The notes: generated by a model from the letters alone, not told the origin. DNA of 64,000 nt from Amblyomma americanum (GCF_052857255.1 NW_027526662.1:1-64000); one strand, 5' to 3'; shown: positions 38,282 through 53,069, counted from the stretch's first letter. Made by a program: numbers and translations.

Positions 38282-41200
38282 GGTAATACAAGTGGTCCAC
38301 GTGATACTCGTCAAAACGTTTTCTCTTTTAACTGCGCGAAAAGCATGTATTCGTGCTTAATACAACGAAACAAGCTGTTTTAGACCGAAACGAGCTAAAT
38401 CTGAACACATCGGTTTTACAAGTATCCACGTGATACTCGTCAAAACTTTTTCTCATATAACTGTGCGAAAAGCATGTATTCTTGCTTAATACAATGAAAC
38501 AAGCTGTTTTAGAAAGAAACGAGCTAAATCACAACACATCGGTTTTACAAGTGTCTCTCTAATACGCGTCAAACTTTTTCTCTTATAACTGCGCGAAAAG
38601 CATGTATTCTTGCTTAATACAACGAAACAAGCTGTTTTAGACCGAAACGAGCTAAATCTGAACACATCGGTTTTACAAGTATCCACGTGATACTCGTCAA
38701 AACTTTTTCTCTTATAACTGCGCGAAAAGCATGTATTCTTGCTTACTACAGCGAAACAAGCCGTTTTAGACCGAAATGAGCTAAATCACAACACATCGGT
38801 TTTACAAGTGTTCCCCTGATACGCGTCAAAACTTTTTCTTTTATAACTGCGCGAAAAGCATGTATTCTTGCTTAATACAGCGAATCAAGTTGTTTTAGAC
38901 CGAAACGAGCTAAATCACAACACATCGGTATATCAAGTGTTCCACGTGATACTCGTCAAAACTTTTTCTCTTATAACTGCGCGAAAAGCATGTATTCTTG
39001 CTTAATACAGCGAAACAAGCTGTTTTAAACCGAAACGAGCTAAATCACAACACATCGGTATTACAAGTGTTCCACGTGATACTCGTCAAAACTTTTTCTC
39101 TTATAACTGCGCGAAAAGCATGTATTCGTGCTTAATACAACGAAACAAGCTGTTTTAGACCGAAACGAGCTAAATCTGAACACATCGGTTTTACAAGTAT
39201 CCACGTGATACTCGTCAACTTTTTCTCTTATAACTGCGCGAAAAGCATGTATTCTTGCTTAATACAACGAAACAAGCTGTTTTAGACCGAAACGAGCAAA
39301 ATCACAACACATCGGTTTTACAAGTGTCTCTGATACGCGTCAAAACTTTTTCTTCTATAACTGCGCGTAAAGCATGTATTCGTGCTTAATACAACGAAAC
39401 AAGCTGTTTTAGACCGAAACGAGCTAAATCTGAACACATCGGTTTTACAAGTGTTCCTCTGATACGCGTCAAAACTTTTTCTCTTATAACTGCGCGAAAA
39501 GCATGTATTCTTGCTTAATACAGCGAAACAAGCTGTTTTAGACCGAAACGAGCTAAATCACAACACATCGGTTTTACAAGTGTTCCTCTGATACGCGTCA
39601 AAACTTTTTCTTTTATAACTGCGCGAAAAGCATGTATTCTTGCTTAATACAGCGAAACAAGCTGTTTAAGACCGAAACGAGCTAAATCTGAACACATCGG
39701 TTTTACAGGTGTCCGTGACACGCGTCAAAACTTTTTCTCTTATAACTGCGCGAAAAGCATGTATTCTTGCTTAATACAACGAAACAAGCTGTTTTAGACC
39801 GAAATGAGCTAAATCACAACACATCGGTTTTACAAGTGTTCAACGTGATACTCGTCAAAACGTTTTCTCTTATAACTGAGCGAAAAGCATGTATTCGTGC
39901 TTAATACAACGAAACAAGCTGTTTTAGACCGAAACGAGCTAAATCTGAACACTTCGGTTTTACAAGTATCCACGTGATACGTCAAAACTTTTTCTCTTAT
40001 AACTGCGCGAAAAGCATGTATTCTTGCTTAATACAACGAAACAAGCTGTTTTTGACCGAAACGAGCTAAATCACAACACATCGGTTTTACAAGTGTCTCT
40101 CTGATACGCGTCAAAACTTTTTCTTCTATAACTGCGCGTAAAGCATGTATTCTTGCTTAATACAACGAAACAAGCTGTTTTAGACCAAAACGAGCTAAAT
40201 CTGAACACATCGGTTTTACAAGTATCCACGTGATACTCGTCAAAACTTTCTCTCTTATAACTGCGCGAAAAGCATGTATTCTTGCTTAATACAACGAAAC
40301 AAGCTGTTTTAGACCGAAACGAGCTAAATCACAACACATCGGTTTTACAAGTGTCTCTCTAATAGGCGTCAAAACTTTTTCTTCTATAACTGCGCGTAAA
40401 GCATATATTCGTGCTTAATACAACGAAACAAGTTGTTTTAGACCGAAACGAGCTAAATCTGAACACATCGGTTTTCCAAGTGTCCCTGTGACACGCGTCA
40501 AAACTTTTTCTCTTATAACTGCGCGAAAAGCATGTATTCTTGCTTAATACAGCGAAACAAGCTGTTTTAGACCGAAACGAGCTAAATCACAACACATCGG
40601 TTTTACAAGTGTCTCTGATACGCGTCAAAACTTTTTCATCTATAACTGCGCGTAAAGCATGTATTCGTGCTTAATACAACGAAACAAGCTGTTTTAGACC
40701 GAAACGAGCTAAATCTGAACACATCGGTTTTACAAGTGTTCCTCTGATACGCGTCAAAACTTTTTCTCTTATAACTGCGCGAAAAGCATGTATTCTTGCT
40801 TAATACAGCGAAACAAGCTGTTTTAGACTGAAACGAGCTAAATCACAACACATCGGTTTTACAAGTGTTCCTCTGATACGCGTCAAAACTTTTTCTCTTA
40901 TAACTGCGCGAAAAGAATGTATTCTTGCTTAATACAGCGAAACAAGCTGTTTTAGACCGAAACGAGCTAAATCACAACACATCGGTTTTACAAGTGTTCC
41001 TCTGATACGCGTCAAAACTTTTTCTCTTATAACTTCGCGAAAAGCATGTATTCTTGCTTAATACAGCGAAACAAGCTGTTTTAGACCGAAATGAGCTAAA
41101 TCACAACACATCGGTTTTACAAGTGTTCCTCTGATACGGGTCAAAACTTTTTCTCTTATAAGGGCGCGAAAAGCATGTATTCTTGCTTAATACAGCGAAA

Positions 41201-44050
41201 CAAGCTGTTTTAGACCGAAACGAGCTAAATCACAACACATCGGTATTACAAGTGTTCCACGTGATACTCGTCAAAACTTTTTCTCTTTTAACTGCGCGAA
41301 AAGCATGTATTCGTGCTTAATACAACGAAACAAGTTGTTTTAGACCGAAACGAGCTAAATCTGAACACATCGGTTTTACAAGTATCCACGTGATACTCGT
41401 CAAAACTTTTTCTCTTATAACTGCGCGAAAAGCATGTATTCTTGCTTAATACAACGAAACAAGCTGTTTTAGACCGAAACGAGCTAAATCACAACACATC
41501 GGTTTTACAAGTGTCTCTCTAATACGCGTCAAAACTTTTTCTCTTATAACTGCGCGAAAAGCATGTATTCTTGCTTAATACAACGAAACAAGCTGTTTTA
41601 GACCGAAACGAGCTAAATCTGAACACATCGGTTTTACAAGTATCCACGTGATACTCGTGAAAACTTTTTCTCTTATAACTGCGCGAAAAGCATGTATTCT
41701 TGCTTAATACAGCGAAACAAGCTGTTTTAGACCGAAATGAGCTAAATCACAACACATCGGTTTTACAAGTGTTCCTCTGATACGCGTCAAAACTTTTTCT
41801 TTTATAACTGCGCGAAAAGCATGTATTCTTGCTTAATACAGCGAATCAAGTTGTTTTAGACCGAAACGAGCTAAATCACAACACATCGGTATTACAAGTG
41901 TTCCACGTGATACTCGTCAAAACTTTTTCTCTTATAACTGCGCGAAAAGCATGTATTCTTGCTTAATACAGCGAAACAAGCTGTTTTAGACCGAAACGAG
42001 CTAAATCACAACACATCGGTATTACAAGTGTTCCACGTGATACTCGTCAAAACTTTTTCTCTTTTAACTGCGCGGAAAGCATGTATTCGTGCTTAATACA
42101 ACGAAACAAGCTGTTTTTGACCGAAACGAGCTAAATCTGAACACATCGGTTTTACAAGTATCCACGTGATACTCGTCAAAACTTTTTCTCTTATAACTGC
42201 GCGAAAAGCATGTATTCGTGCTTAATACAACGAAACAAGCTGTTTTTGACCGAAACGAGCTAAATCACAACACATCGGTATTACAAGTGTTCAACGTGAT
42301 ACTCGTCAAAACGTTTTCTCTTATAACTGCGCGAAAAGCATGTATTCGTGCTTAATACAACGAAACAAGCTGTTTTAGACCGAAACGAGCTAAATCTGAA
42401 CACTTCGGTTTTACAAGTATCCACGTGATACGTCAAAACTTTTTCTCTTATAACTGCGCGAAAAGCATGTATTCTTGCTTAATACAACGAAACAAGCTGT
42501 TTTTGACCGAAACGAGCTAAATCACAACGCATAGGTTTTACAAGTGTCTCTCTGATACGCGTCAAAACTTTTTCTTCTATAACTGCGCGTAAAGCATGTA
42601 TTCTTGCTTAATACAACGAAACAAGCTGTTTTAGACCGAAACGAGCTAAATCACAACACATCGGTTTTACAAGTGTCTCTGATACGCGTCAAAACTTTTT
42701 CTTCTATAACTGCGCGTAAAGCATGTATTCGTGCTTAATACAACGAAACAAGCTGTTTTAGACCGAAACAAGCTAAATCTGAACACATCGGTTTTACAAG
42801 TGTTCCTCTGATACGCGTCAAAACTTTTTCTCTTATAACTGCGCGAAAAGCATGTATTCTTGCTTAATACAGCGAAACAAGCTGTTTTAGACCGAAACGA
42901 GCTAAATCACAACACATCGGTTTTACAAGTGTTCCTCTGATACGCGTCAAAACTTTTTCTCTTATAAATGCGCGAAAAGCATGTATTCTTGCTTAATACA
43001 GCGAAACAAGCTGTTTTAGACCGAAACGAGCTAAATCACAACACATCGGTTTTACAAGTGTTCCTCTGATACGCGTCAAAACTTTTTCTCTTATAACTGC
43101 GCGAAAAGCATGTATTCTTGCTTAATACAGCGAAACAAGCTGTTTTAGACCGAAATGAGCTAAATCACAACACATCGGTTTTACAAGTGTTCCTCTGATA
43201 CGCGTCAAAACTTTTTCTCTTATAACGGCGCGAAAAGCTGTTTTAGACCGAAACGAGCTAAATCTGAACACTTCGGTTTTACAAGTATCCACGTGATACT
43301 CGTCAAAACTTTTTCTCTTATAACTGCGCGAAAAGCATGTATTCTTGCTTAATACAACGAAACAAGCTGTTTTTGACCGAAACGAGCTAAATCACAACAC
43401 ATCGGTTTTACAAGTGTCTCTCTGATACGCGTCAAAACTTTTTCTTTTATAACTGCGCGAAAAGCATGTATTCTTGCTTAATACCGCGAATCAAGTTGTT
43501 TTAGACCGAAACGAGCTAAATCACAACACATCGGTATATGAAGTGTTCCACGTGATACTCGTCAAAACTTTTTCTCTTATAACTGCGCGAAAAGCATGTA
43601 TTCTTGCTTAATACAGCGAAACAAGCTGTTTTAGACCGAAACGAGCTAAATCACAACACATCGGTATTACAAGTGTTCCACGTGATACTCGTCAAAACTT
43701 TTCCACTTTTAACTGCGCGAAAAGCATGTATTCGTGCTTAATACAACGAAACAAGCTGTTTTTGACCGAAACGAGCTAAATCTGAACACATCGGTTTTAC
43801 AAGTATCCACGTGATACTCGTCAAAACTTTTTCTCTTATAACTGCGCGAAAAGCATGTATTCTTGCTTAATACAACGAAACAAGCTGTTTTAGACCGAAA
43901 CGAGCTAAATCACAACACATCGGTTTTACAAGTGTCTCTCTGATACGCGTCAAAACTTTTTCTCTTATAACGGCGCGAAAAGCATGTATTCTTCCTTAAT
44001 ACAGCGAAACAAGCTGTTTTAGACCGAAACGAGCTAAATCACAACACATC
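38282..44050 (+). repeat. Long complex HOR, copy 1 (5,769 bp)
   Basis: It begins like the J-type HOR (J-C-D-C-A-B'-B-C), then runs E-A-A-I'-H-G-F-C-K-I-E-A-A-A-A, then B-C-D-C-A-B-B-C-H-G-F-E-A-A-A-A, and ends with rearranged G/F/B'/B/C/D-like monomers. Markers shared with the next unit at 5,768 bp are ttttacaggtgtccgtgaca (39701/45469) and gttttccaagtgtccctg (40471/46239). A monomer near 43238 has lost 31 bp between two copies of aagc. The last monomer joins an F-type linker to the ataacggcgcg body. Confidence 0.85.
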
Positions 44051-47000
44051 GGTATTACAAGTGGTCCACGTGATACTCGTCAAAACGTTTTCTCTTAACT
44101 GCGCGAAAAGCATGTATTCGTGCTTAATACAACGAAACAAGCTGTTTTAGACCGAAACGAGCTAAATCTGAACACATCGGTTTTACAAGTATCCACGTGA
44201 TACTCGTCAAAACTTTTTCTCATATAACTGTGCGAAAAGCATGTATTCTTGCTTAATACAACGAAACAAGCTGTTTTAGACCGAAACGAGCTAAATCACA
44301 ACACATCGGTTTTACAAGTGTCTCTCTAATACGCGTCAAAACTTTTTCTCTTATAACTCCGCGAAAAGCATGTATTCTTACTTAATACAACGAAACAAGC
44401 TGTTTTAGACCGAAACGAGCTAAATCTGAACACATCGGTTTTACAAGTATCCACGTGATACTCGTCAAAACTTTTTCTCTTATAACTGCGCGAAAAGCAT
44501 GTATTCTTGCTTACTACAGCGAAACAAGCCGTTTTAGACCGAAATGAGCTAAATCACAACACATCGGTTTTACAAGTGTTCCCCTGATACGCGTCAAAAC
44601 TTTTTCTTTTATAACTGCGCGAAAAGCATGTATTCTTGCTTAATACAGCGAATCAAGTTGTTTTAGACCGAAACGAGCTAAATCACAACACATCGGTATA
44701 TCAAGTGTTCCACGTGATACTCGTCAAAACTTTTTCTTTTATAACTGCGCGAAAAGCATGTATTCTTGCTTAATACAGCGAAACAAGCTGTTTTAAACCG
44801 AAACGAGCTAAATCACAACACATCGGTATTACAAGTGTTCCACGTGATACTCGTCAAAACTTTTTCTCTTATAACTGCGCGAAAAGCATGTATTCGTGCT
44901 TAATACAACGAAACAAGCTGTTTTAGACCGAAACGAGCTAAATCTGAACACATCGGTTTTACAAGTATCCACGTGATACTCGTCAACTTTTTCTCTTATA
45001 ACTGCGCGAAAAGCATGTATTCTTGCTTAATACAACGAAACAAGCTGTTTTAGACCGAAACGAGCAAAATCACAACACATCGGTTTTACAAGTGTCTCTG
45101 ATACGCGTCAAAACTTTTTCTTCTATAACTGCGCGTAAAGCATGTATTCGTGCTTAATACAACGAAACAAGCTGTTTTAGACCGAAACGAGCTAAATCTG
45201 AACACATCGGTTTTACAAGTGTTCCTCTGATACGCGTCAAAACTTTTTCTCTTATAACTGCGCGAAAAGCATGTATTCTTGCTTAATACAGCGAAACAAG
45301 CTGTTTTAGACCGAAACGAGCTAAATCACAACACATCGGTTTTACAAGTGTTCCTCTGATACGCGTCAAAACTTTTTCTTTTATAACTGCGCGAAAAGCA
45401 TGTATTCTTGCTTAATACAGCGAAACAAGCTGTTTAAGACCGAAACGAGCTAAATCTGAACACATCGGTTTTACAGGTGTCCGTGACACGCGTCAAAACT
45501 TTTTCTCTTATAACTGCGCGAAAAGCATGTATTCTTGCTTAATACAACGAAACAAGCTGTTTTAGACCGAAATGAGCTAAATCACAACACATCGGTTTTA
45601 CAAGTGTTCAACGTGATACTCGTCAAAACGTTTTCTCTTATAACTGCGCGAAAAGCATGTATTCGTGCTTAATACAACGAAACAAGCTGTTTTAGACCGA
45701 AACGAGCTAAATCTGAACACTTCGGTTTTACAAGTATCCACGTGATACGTCAAAACTTTTTCTCTTATAACTGCGCGAAAAGCATGTATTCTTGCTTAAT
45801 ACAACGAAACAAGCTGTTTTTGACCGAAACGAGCTAAATCACAACACATCGGTTTTACAAGTGTCTCTCTGATACGCGTCAAAACTTTTTCTTCTATAAC
45901 TGCGCGTAAAGCATGTATTCTTGCTTAATACAACGAAACAAGCTGTTTTAGACCAAAACGAGCTAAATCTGAACACATCGGTTTTACAAGTATCCACGTG
46001 ATACTCGTCAAAACTTTCTCTCTTATAACTGCGCGAAAAGCATGTATTCTTGCTTAATACAACGAAACAAGCTGTTTTAGACCGAAACGAGCTAAATCAC
46101 AACACATCGGTTTTACAAGTGTCTCTCTAATAGGCGTCAAAACTTTTTCTTCTATAACTGCGCGTAAAGCATGTATTCGTGCTTAATACAACGAAACAAG
46201 TTGTTTTAGACCGAAACGAGCTAAATCTGAACACATCGGTTTTCCAAGTGTCCCTGTGACACGCGTCAAAACTTTTTCTCTTATAACTGCGCGAAAAGCA
46301 TGTATTCTTGCTTAATACAGCGAAACAAGCTGTTTTAGACCGAAACGAGCTAAATCACAACACATCGGTTTTACAAGTGTCTCTGATACGCGTCAAAACT
46401 TTTTCATCTATAACTGCGCGTAAAGCATGTATTCGTGCTTAATACAACGAAACAAGCTGTTTTAGACCGAAACGAGCTAAATCACAACACATCGGTATTA
46501 CAAGTGTTCCACGTGATACTCGTCAAAACTTTTTCTTTTTTAACTGCGCGAAAAGCATGTATTCGTGCTTAATACAACGAAACAAGTTGTTTTAGACCGA
46601 AACGAGCTAAATCTGAACACATCGGTTTTACAAGTATCCACGTGATACTCGTCAAAACTTTTTCTCTTATAACTGCGCGAAAAGCATGTATTCTTGCTTA
46701 ATACAACGAAACAAGCTGTTTTAGACCGAAACGAGCTAAATCACAACACATCGGTTTTACAAGTGTCTCTCTAATACGCGTCAAAACTTTTTCTCTTATA
46801 ACTGCGCGAAAAGCATGTATTCTTGCTTAATACAACGAAACAAGCTGTTTTAGACCGAAACGAGCTAAATCTGAACACATCGGTTTTACAAGTATCCACG
46901 TGATACTCGTCAAAACTTTTTCTCTTATAACTGCGCGAAAAGCATGTATTCTTGCTTAATACAGCGAAACAAGCTGTTTTAGACCGAAATGAGCTAAATC

Positions 47001-49847
47001 ACAACACATCGGTTTTACAAGTGTTCCTCTGATACGCGTCAAAACTTTTTCTTTTATAACTGCGCGAAAAGCATGTATTCTTGCTTAATACAGCGAATCA
47101 AGTTGTTTTAGACCGAAACGAGCTAAATCACAACACATCGGTATTACAAGTGTTCCACGTGATACTCGTCAAAACTTTTTCTCTTATAACTGCGCGAAAA
47201 GCATGTATTCTTGCTTAATACAGCGAAACAAGCTGTTTTAGACCGAAACGAGCTAAATCACAACACATCGGTATTACAAGTGTTCCACGTGATACTCGTC
47301 AAAACTTTTTCTCTTTTAACTGCGCGGAAAGCATGTATTCGTGCTTAATACAACGAAACAAGCTGTTTTTGACCGAAACGAGCTAAATCTGAACACATCG
47401 GTTTTACAAGTATCCACGTGATACTCGTCAAAACTTTTTCTCTTATAACTGCGCGAAAAGCATGTATTCGTGCTTAATACAACGAAACAAGCTGTTTTAG
47501 ACCGAAACGAGCTAAATCTGAACACTTCGGTTTTACAAGTATCCACGTGATACGTCAAAACTTTTTCTCTTATAACTGCGCGAAAAGCATGTATTCTTGC
47601 TTAATACAACGAAACAAGCTGTTTTTGACCGAAACGAGCTAAATCACAACGCATAGGTTTTACAAGTGTCTCTCTGATACGCGTCAAAACTTTTTCTTCT
47701 ATAACTGCGCGTAAAGCATGTATTCTTGCTTAATACAACGAAACAAGCTGTTTTAGACCGAAACGAGCTAAATCACAACACATCGGTTTTACAAGTGTCT
47801 CTGATACGCGTCAAAACTTTTTCTTCTATAACTGCGCGTAAAGCATGTATTCGTGCTTAATACAACGAAACAAGCTGTTTTAGACCGAAACAAGCTAAAT
47901 CTGAACACATCGGTTTTACAAGTGTTCCTCTGATACGCGTCAAAACTTTTTCTCTTATAACTGCGCGAAAAGCATGTATTCTTGCTTAATACAGCGAAAC
48001 AAGCTGTTTTAGACCGAAACGAGCTAAATCACAACACATCGGTTTTACAAGTGTTCCTCTGATACGCGTCAAAACTTTTTCTCTTATAAATGCGCGAAAA
48101 GCATGTATTCTTGCTTAATACAGCGAAACAAGCTGTTTTAGACCGAAACGAGCTAAATCACAACACATCGGTTTTACAAGTGTTCCTCTGATACGCGTCA
48201 AAACTTTTTCTCTTATAACTGCGCGAAAAGCATGTATTCTTGCTTAATACAGCGAAACAAGCTGTTTTAGACCGAAATGAGCTAAATCACAACACATCGG
48301 TTTTACAAGTGTTCCTCTGATACGCGTCAAAACTTTTTCTCTTATAACGGCGCGAAAAGCATGTATTCTTCCTTAATACAGCGAAACAAGCTGTTTTAGA
48401 CCGAAAGGAGCTAAATCTGAACACATCGGTTTTACAAGTATCCACGTGATACTCGTCAAAACTTTTTCTCTTATAACTGCGCGAAAAGCATGTATTCTTG
48501 CTTAATACAGCGAAACAAGCTGTTTTAGACCGAAATGAGCTAAATCACAACACATCGGTTTTACAAGTGTTCCTCTGATACGCGTCAAAACTTTTTCTTT
48601 TATAACTGCGCGAAAAGCATGTATTCTTGCTTAATACCGCGAATCAAGTTGTTTTAGACCGAAACGAGCTAAATCACAACACATCGGTATATGAAGTGTT
48701 CCACGTGATACTCGTCAAAACTTTTTCTCTTATAATTGCGCGAAAAGCATGTATTTTTGCTTAATACAGCGAAACAAGCTGTTTTAGACCGAAACGAGCT
48801 AAATCACAACACATCGGTATTACAAGTGTTCCACGTGATACGCGTCAAAACTTTTTCTCTTATAACTGCGCGAAAAGCATGTATTCTTGCTTAATACAGC
48901 GAAACAAGCTGTTTTAGACCGAAACGAGCTAAATCTGAACACATCGGTTTTACAAGTATCCACGTGATACTCGTCAAAACTTTTTCTCTTATAACTGCGC
49001 GAAAAGCATGTATTCTTGCTTAATACAACGAAACAAGCTGTTTTAGACCGAAACGAGCTAAATCACAACACATCGGTTTTACAAGTGTTCCTCTGATACG
49101 CGTCAAAACTTTTTCTCTTATAACTGCGCGAAAAGCATGTATTCTTGCTTAATACAGCGAAACAAGCTGTTTTAGACCGAAACGAGCTAAATCACAACAC
49201 ATCGGTTTTACAAGTGTTCCTCTGATACGCGTCAAAACTTTTTCTCTTATAACTGCGCGAAAAGCATGTATTCTTGCTTAATACAGCGAAACAAGCTGTT
49301 TTAAACCGAAAAGAGCTAAATCACAACACATCGGTATTACAAGTGTTCCACGTGATACTCGTCAAAACTTTTTCTCTTATAACTGCGCGAAAAGCATGTA
49401 TTCGTGCTTAATACAACGAAACAAGCTGTTTTAGACCGAAACGAGCTAAATCTGAACACATCGGTTTTACAAGCATCCACGTGATACTCGTCAACTTTTT
49501 CTCTTATAAATGCGCGAAAAGCATGTATTCTTGCTTAATACAGCGAAACAAGCTGTTTTAGACCGAAACGAGCTAAATCACAACACATCGGTTTTACAAG
49601 TGTTCCTCTGATACGCGTCAAAACTTTTTCTCTTATAACTGCGCGAAAAGCATGTATTCTTGCTTAATACAGCGAAACAAGCTGTTTTAGACCGAAATGA
49701 GCTAAATCACAACACATCGGTTTTACAAGTGTTCCTCTGATACGCGTCAAAACTTTTTCTCTTATAACGGCGCGAAAAGCATGTATTCTTCCTTAATACA
49801 GCGAAACAAGCTGTTTTAGACCGAAACGAGCTAAATCACAACACATC
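44051..49847 (+). repeat. Long complex HOR, copy 2 (5,797 bp)
   Basis: Homologous to the unit at 38282, but the offset steps down by whole monomers. It is 5,768 bp as far as the I monomer, 5,252 bp at the private cgcggaaagc variant (42073 against 47325) and 5,122 bp at ataggtttta (42531 against 47653). The steps of 516 and 130 bp are the loss of four monomers (A-A-A-A after E) and of one H. After about 48370 it continues C-A-B'-B-C-A-A-B-C-A-A to the next J. The B monomer near 48825 has a hybrid ccacgtgatacgcgtc linker. Confidence 0.85.
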
Positions 49848-51781
49848 GGTATTACAAGTGGTCCACGTGATACTCGTCAAAACGTTTTCTCTTTTAACTG
49901 CGCGAAAAGCATGTATTCGTGCTTAATACAACGAAACAAGCTGTTTTAGACCGAAACGAGCTAAATCTGAACACATCGGTTTTACAATTATCCACGTGAT
50001 ACTCGTCAAAACTTTTTCTCTTATAACTGTGCGAAAAGCATGTATTCTTGCTTAATACAACGAAACAAGCTGTTTTAGACCGAAACGAGCTAAATAACAA
50101 CACATCGGTTTTACAAGTGTCTCTCTAATACGCGTCATAACTTTTTCTCTTATAACTGCGCGAAAAGCATGTATTCTTGCTTAATACAACGAAACAAGCT
50201 GTTTTAGACCGAAACGAGCTAAATCTGAACACATCGGTTTTACAAGTATCCACGTGATACTCGTCAAAACTTTTTCTCCTATAACTGCGCGAAAAGCATG
50301 TATTCTTGCTTACTACAGCGAAACAAGCCGTTTTAGACCGAAATGAGCTAAATCACAACACATCGGTTTTACAAGTGTTCCTCTGATACGCGTCAAAACT
50401 TTTTCTCTTATAACTGCGCGAAAAGCATGTATTCTTGCTTAATACAGCGAAACAAGCTGTTTTAGACCGAAATGAGCTAAATCACAACACATCGGTTTTA
50501 CAAGTGTTCCTCTGATACGCGTCAAAACTTTTTCTCTTATAACGGCGCGAAAAGCATGTATTCTTCCTTAATACAGCGAAACAAGCTGTTTTAGACCGAA
50601 ACGAGCTAAATCTGAACACATCGGTTTTACAAGTATCCACGTGATACTCGTCAAAACTTTTTCTCTTATAACTGCGCGAAAAGCATGTATTCTTGCTTAA
50701 TACAGCGAAACAAGCTGTTTTAGACCGAAATGAGCTAAATCACAACACATCGGTTTTACAAGTGTTCCTCTGATACGCGTCAAAACTTTTTCTTTTATAA
50801 CTGCGCGAAAAGCATGTATTCTTGCTTAATACCGCGAATCAAGTTGTTTTAGACCGAAACGAGCTAAATCACAACACATCGGTATATGAAGTGTTCCACG
50901 TGATACTCGTCAAAACTTTTTCTCTTATAATTGCGCGAAAAGCCTGTATTCTTGCTTAATACAGCGAAACAAGCTGTTTTAGACCGAAACGAGCTAAATC
51001 ACAACACATCGGTTACAAGTGTTCCACGTGATACTCGTCAAAACTTTTCCTCTTTTAACTGCGCGAAAAGCATGTATTCGTGCTTAATACAACGAAACAA
51101 GCTGTTTTTGACCGAAACGAGCTAAATCTGAACACATCGGTTTTACAAGTATCCACGTGATACTCGTCAAAACTTTTTCTCTTATAACTGCGCGAAAAGC
51201 ATGTATTCTTGCTTTATACAACGAAACAAGCTGTTTTAGACCGAAACGAGCTAAATCACAACACATCGGTTTTACAAGTGTCTCTCTAATAGGCGTCAAA
51301 ACTTTTTCTCTTATAACTGCGCGAAAAGCATGTATTCTTGCTTAATACAACGAAACAAGCTGTTTTAGACCGAAACGAGCTAAATCTGAACACATCGGTT
51401 TTACAAGTATCCACGTGATACTCGTCAACTTTTTCTCTTATAAATGCGCGAAAAGCATGTATTCTTGCTTAATACAGCGAAACAAGCTGTTTTAGACCGA
51501 AACGAGCTAAATCACAACACATCGGTTTTACAAGTGTTCCTCTGATACGCGTCAAAACTTTTTCTCTTATAACTGCGCGAAAAGCATGTATTCTTGCTTA
51601 ATACAGCGAAACAAGCTGTTTTAGACCGAAATGAGCTAAATCACAACACATCGGTTTTACAAGTGTTCCTCTGATACGCGTCAAAACTTTTTCTCTTATA
51701 ACGGCGCGAAAAGCATGTATTCTTCCTTAATACAGCGAAACAAGCTGTTTTAGACCGAAACGAGCTAAATCACAACACATC
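49848..51781 (+). repeat. Rearranged 15-monomer unit, J to J (1,934 bp)
   Basis: The order is J-C-D-C-A-A-C-A-B'-B-C-K-C-A-A, the same count as the reference HOR but with a different internal order. Private changes are acaattatcc near 49984, cgtcataactt near 50134, a ggttacaag lacking two bases near 51011, gcctgtattc near 50941 and gctttatac near 51211. The last two remove forward-strand stops and create short open frames around 50931-51345. These have no start or codon signal beyond the satellite. Confidence 0.8.
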
Positions 51782-53069
51782 GGTATTACAAGTGGTCCAC
51801 GTGATACTCGTCAAAACGTTTTCTCTTTTAACAGCGCGAAAAGCATGTATTCGTGCTTAATACAACGAAACAAGCTGTTTTAGACCGAAACGAGCTAAAT
51901 CTGAACACATCGGTTTTACAAGTATCCACGTGATACTCGTCAAAACTTTTTCTCTTATAACTGTGCGAAAAGCATGTATTCTTGCTTAATACAACGAAAC
52001 AAGCTGTTTTAGACCGAAACGAGCTAAATCACAACACATCGGTTTTACAAGTGTCTCTCTAATACGCGTCATAACTTTTTCTCTTATAACTGCGCGAAAA
52101 GCATGTATTCTTGCTTAATACAACGAAACAAGCTGTTTTAGACCGAAACGAGCTAAATCTGAACACATCGGTTTTACAAGTATCCACGTGATACTCGTCA
52201 AAACTTTTTCTTTTATAACTGCGCGAAAAGCATGTATTCTTGCTTAATACAGCGAATCAAGTTGTTTTAGACCGAAACGAGCTAAATCACAACACATCGG
52301 TATATCAAGTGTTCCACGTGATACTCGTCAAAACTTTTTCTCTTATAACTGCGCGAAAAGCATGTATTCTTGCTTAATACAGCGAAACAAGCTGTTTTAA
52401 ACCGAAACGAGCTAATTCACAACACATCGGTATTACAAGTGTTCCACGTGATACTCGTCAAAACTTTTTCTCTTATAACTGCGCGAAAAGCATGTATTCT
52501 TGCTTAATACAGCGAAACAAGCTGTTTTAAACCGAAACGAGCTAATTCACAACACATCGGTATTACAAGTGTTCCACGTGATACTCATCAAAACTTTTTC
52601 TCTTATAACTGCGCGAAAAGCATGTATTCGTGCTTAATACAACGAAACAAGCTGTTTTAGACCGAAACGAGCTAAATCTGAACACTTCGGTTTTACAAGT
52701 ATCCACGTGATACGTCAAAACTTTTTCTCTTATAACTGCGCGAAAAGCATGTATTCTTGCTTAATACAACGAAACAAGCTGTTTTAGACCAAAACGAGCT
52801 AAATCTGAACACATCGGTTTTACAAGTATCCACGTGATACTCGTCAAAACTTTCTTATAACTGCGCGAAAAGCATGTATTCTTGCTTAATACAACGAAAC
52901 AAGCTGTTTTAGACCGAAACGAGCTAAATCACAACACATCGGTTTTACAAGTGTCTCTCTAATAGGCGTCAAAACTTTTTCTTCTATAACTGCGCGTAAA
53001 GCATGTATTCGTGCTTAATACAACGAAACAAGTTGTTTTAGACCGAAACGAGCTAAATCTGAACACATC
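51782..53069 (+). repeat. J-headed fragment joined to G-C-K monomers
   Basis: It starts J-C-D, then has a C/A chimeric monomer (C linker, cttttataac and gcgaatcaagttg body, near 52190-52260). B'-B-B-like monomers follow, with a tandem near-identical pair carrying gagctaattcac (near 52411 and 52540) and a private actcatcaaaac. It then passes to G-C-K. A 4-bp slip shortens ctttctctctt to ctttctt near 52850 relative to related copies near 40246 and 46012. No gene is visible. Confidence 0.75.

Noticed and set aside
50931..51345. Two forward-strand open frames (50931-51125, 51157-51345)
   Set aside because: They exist only because single-base changes (gcctgtattc, gctttatac) alter the satellite here, the second removing a regular in-frame stop. 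The translation is monomer sequence.
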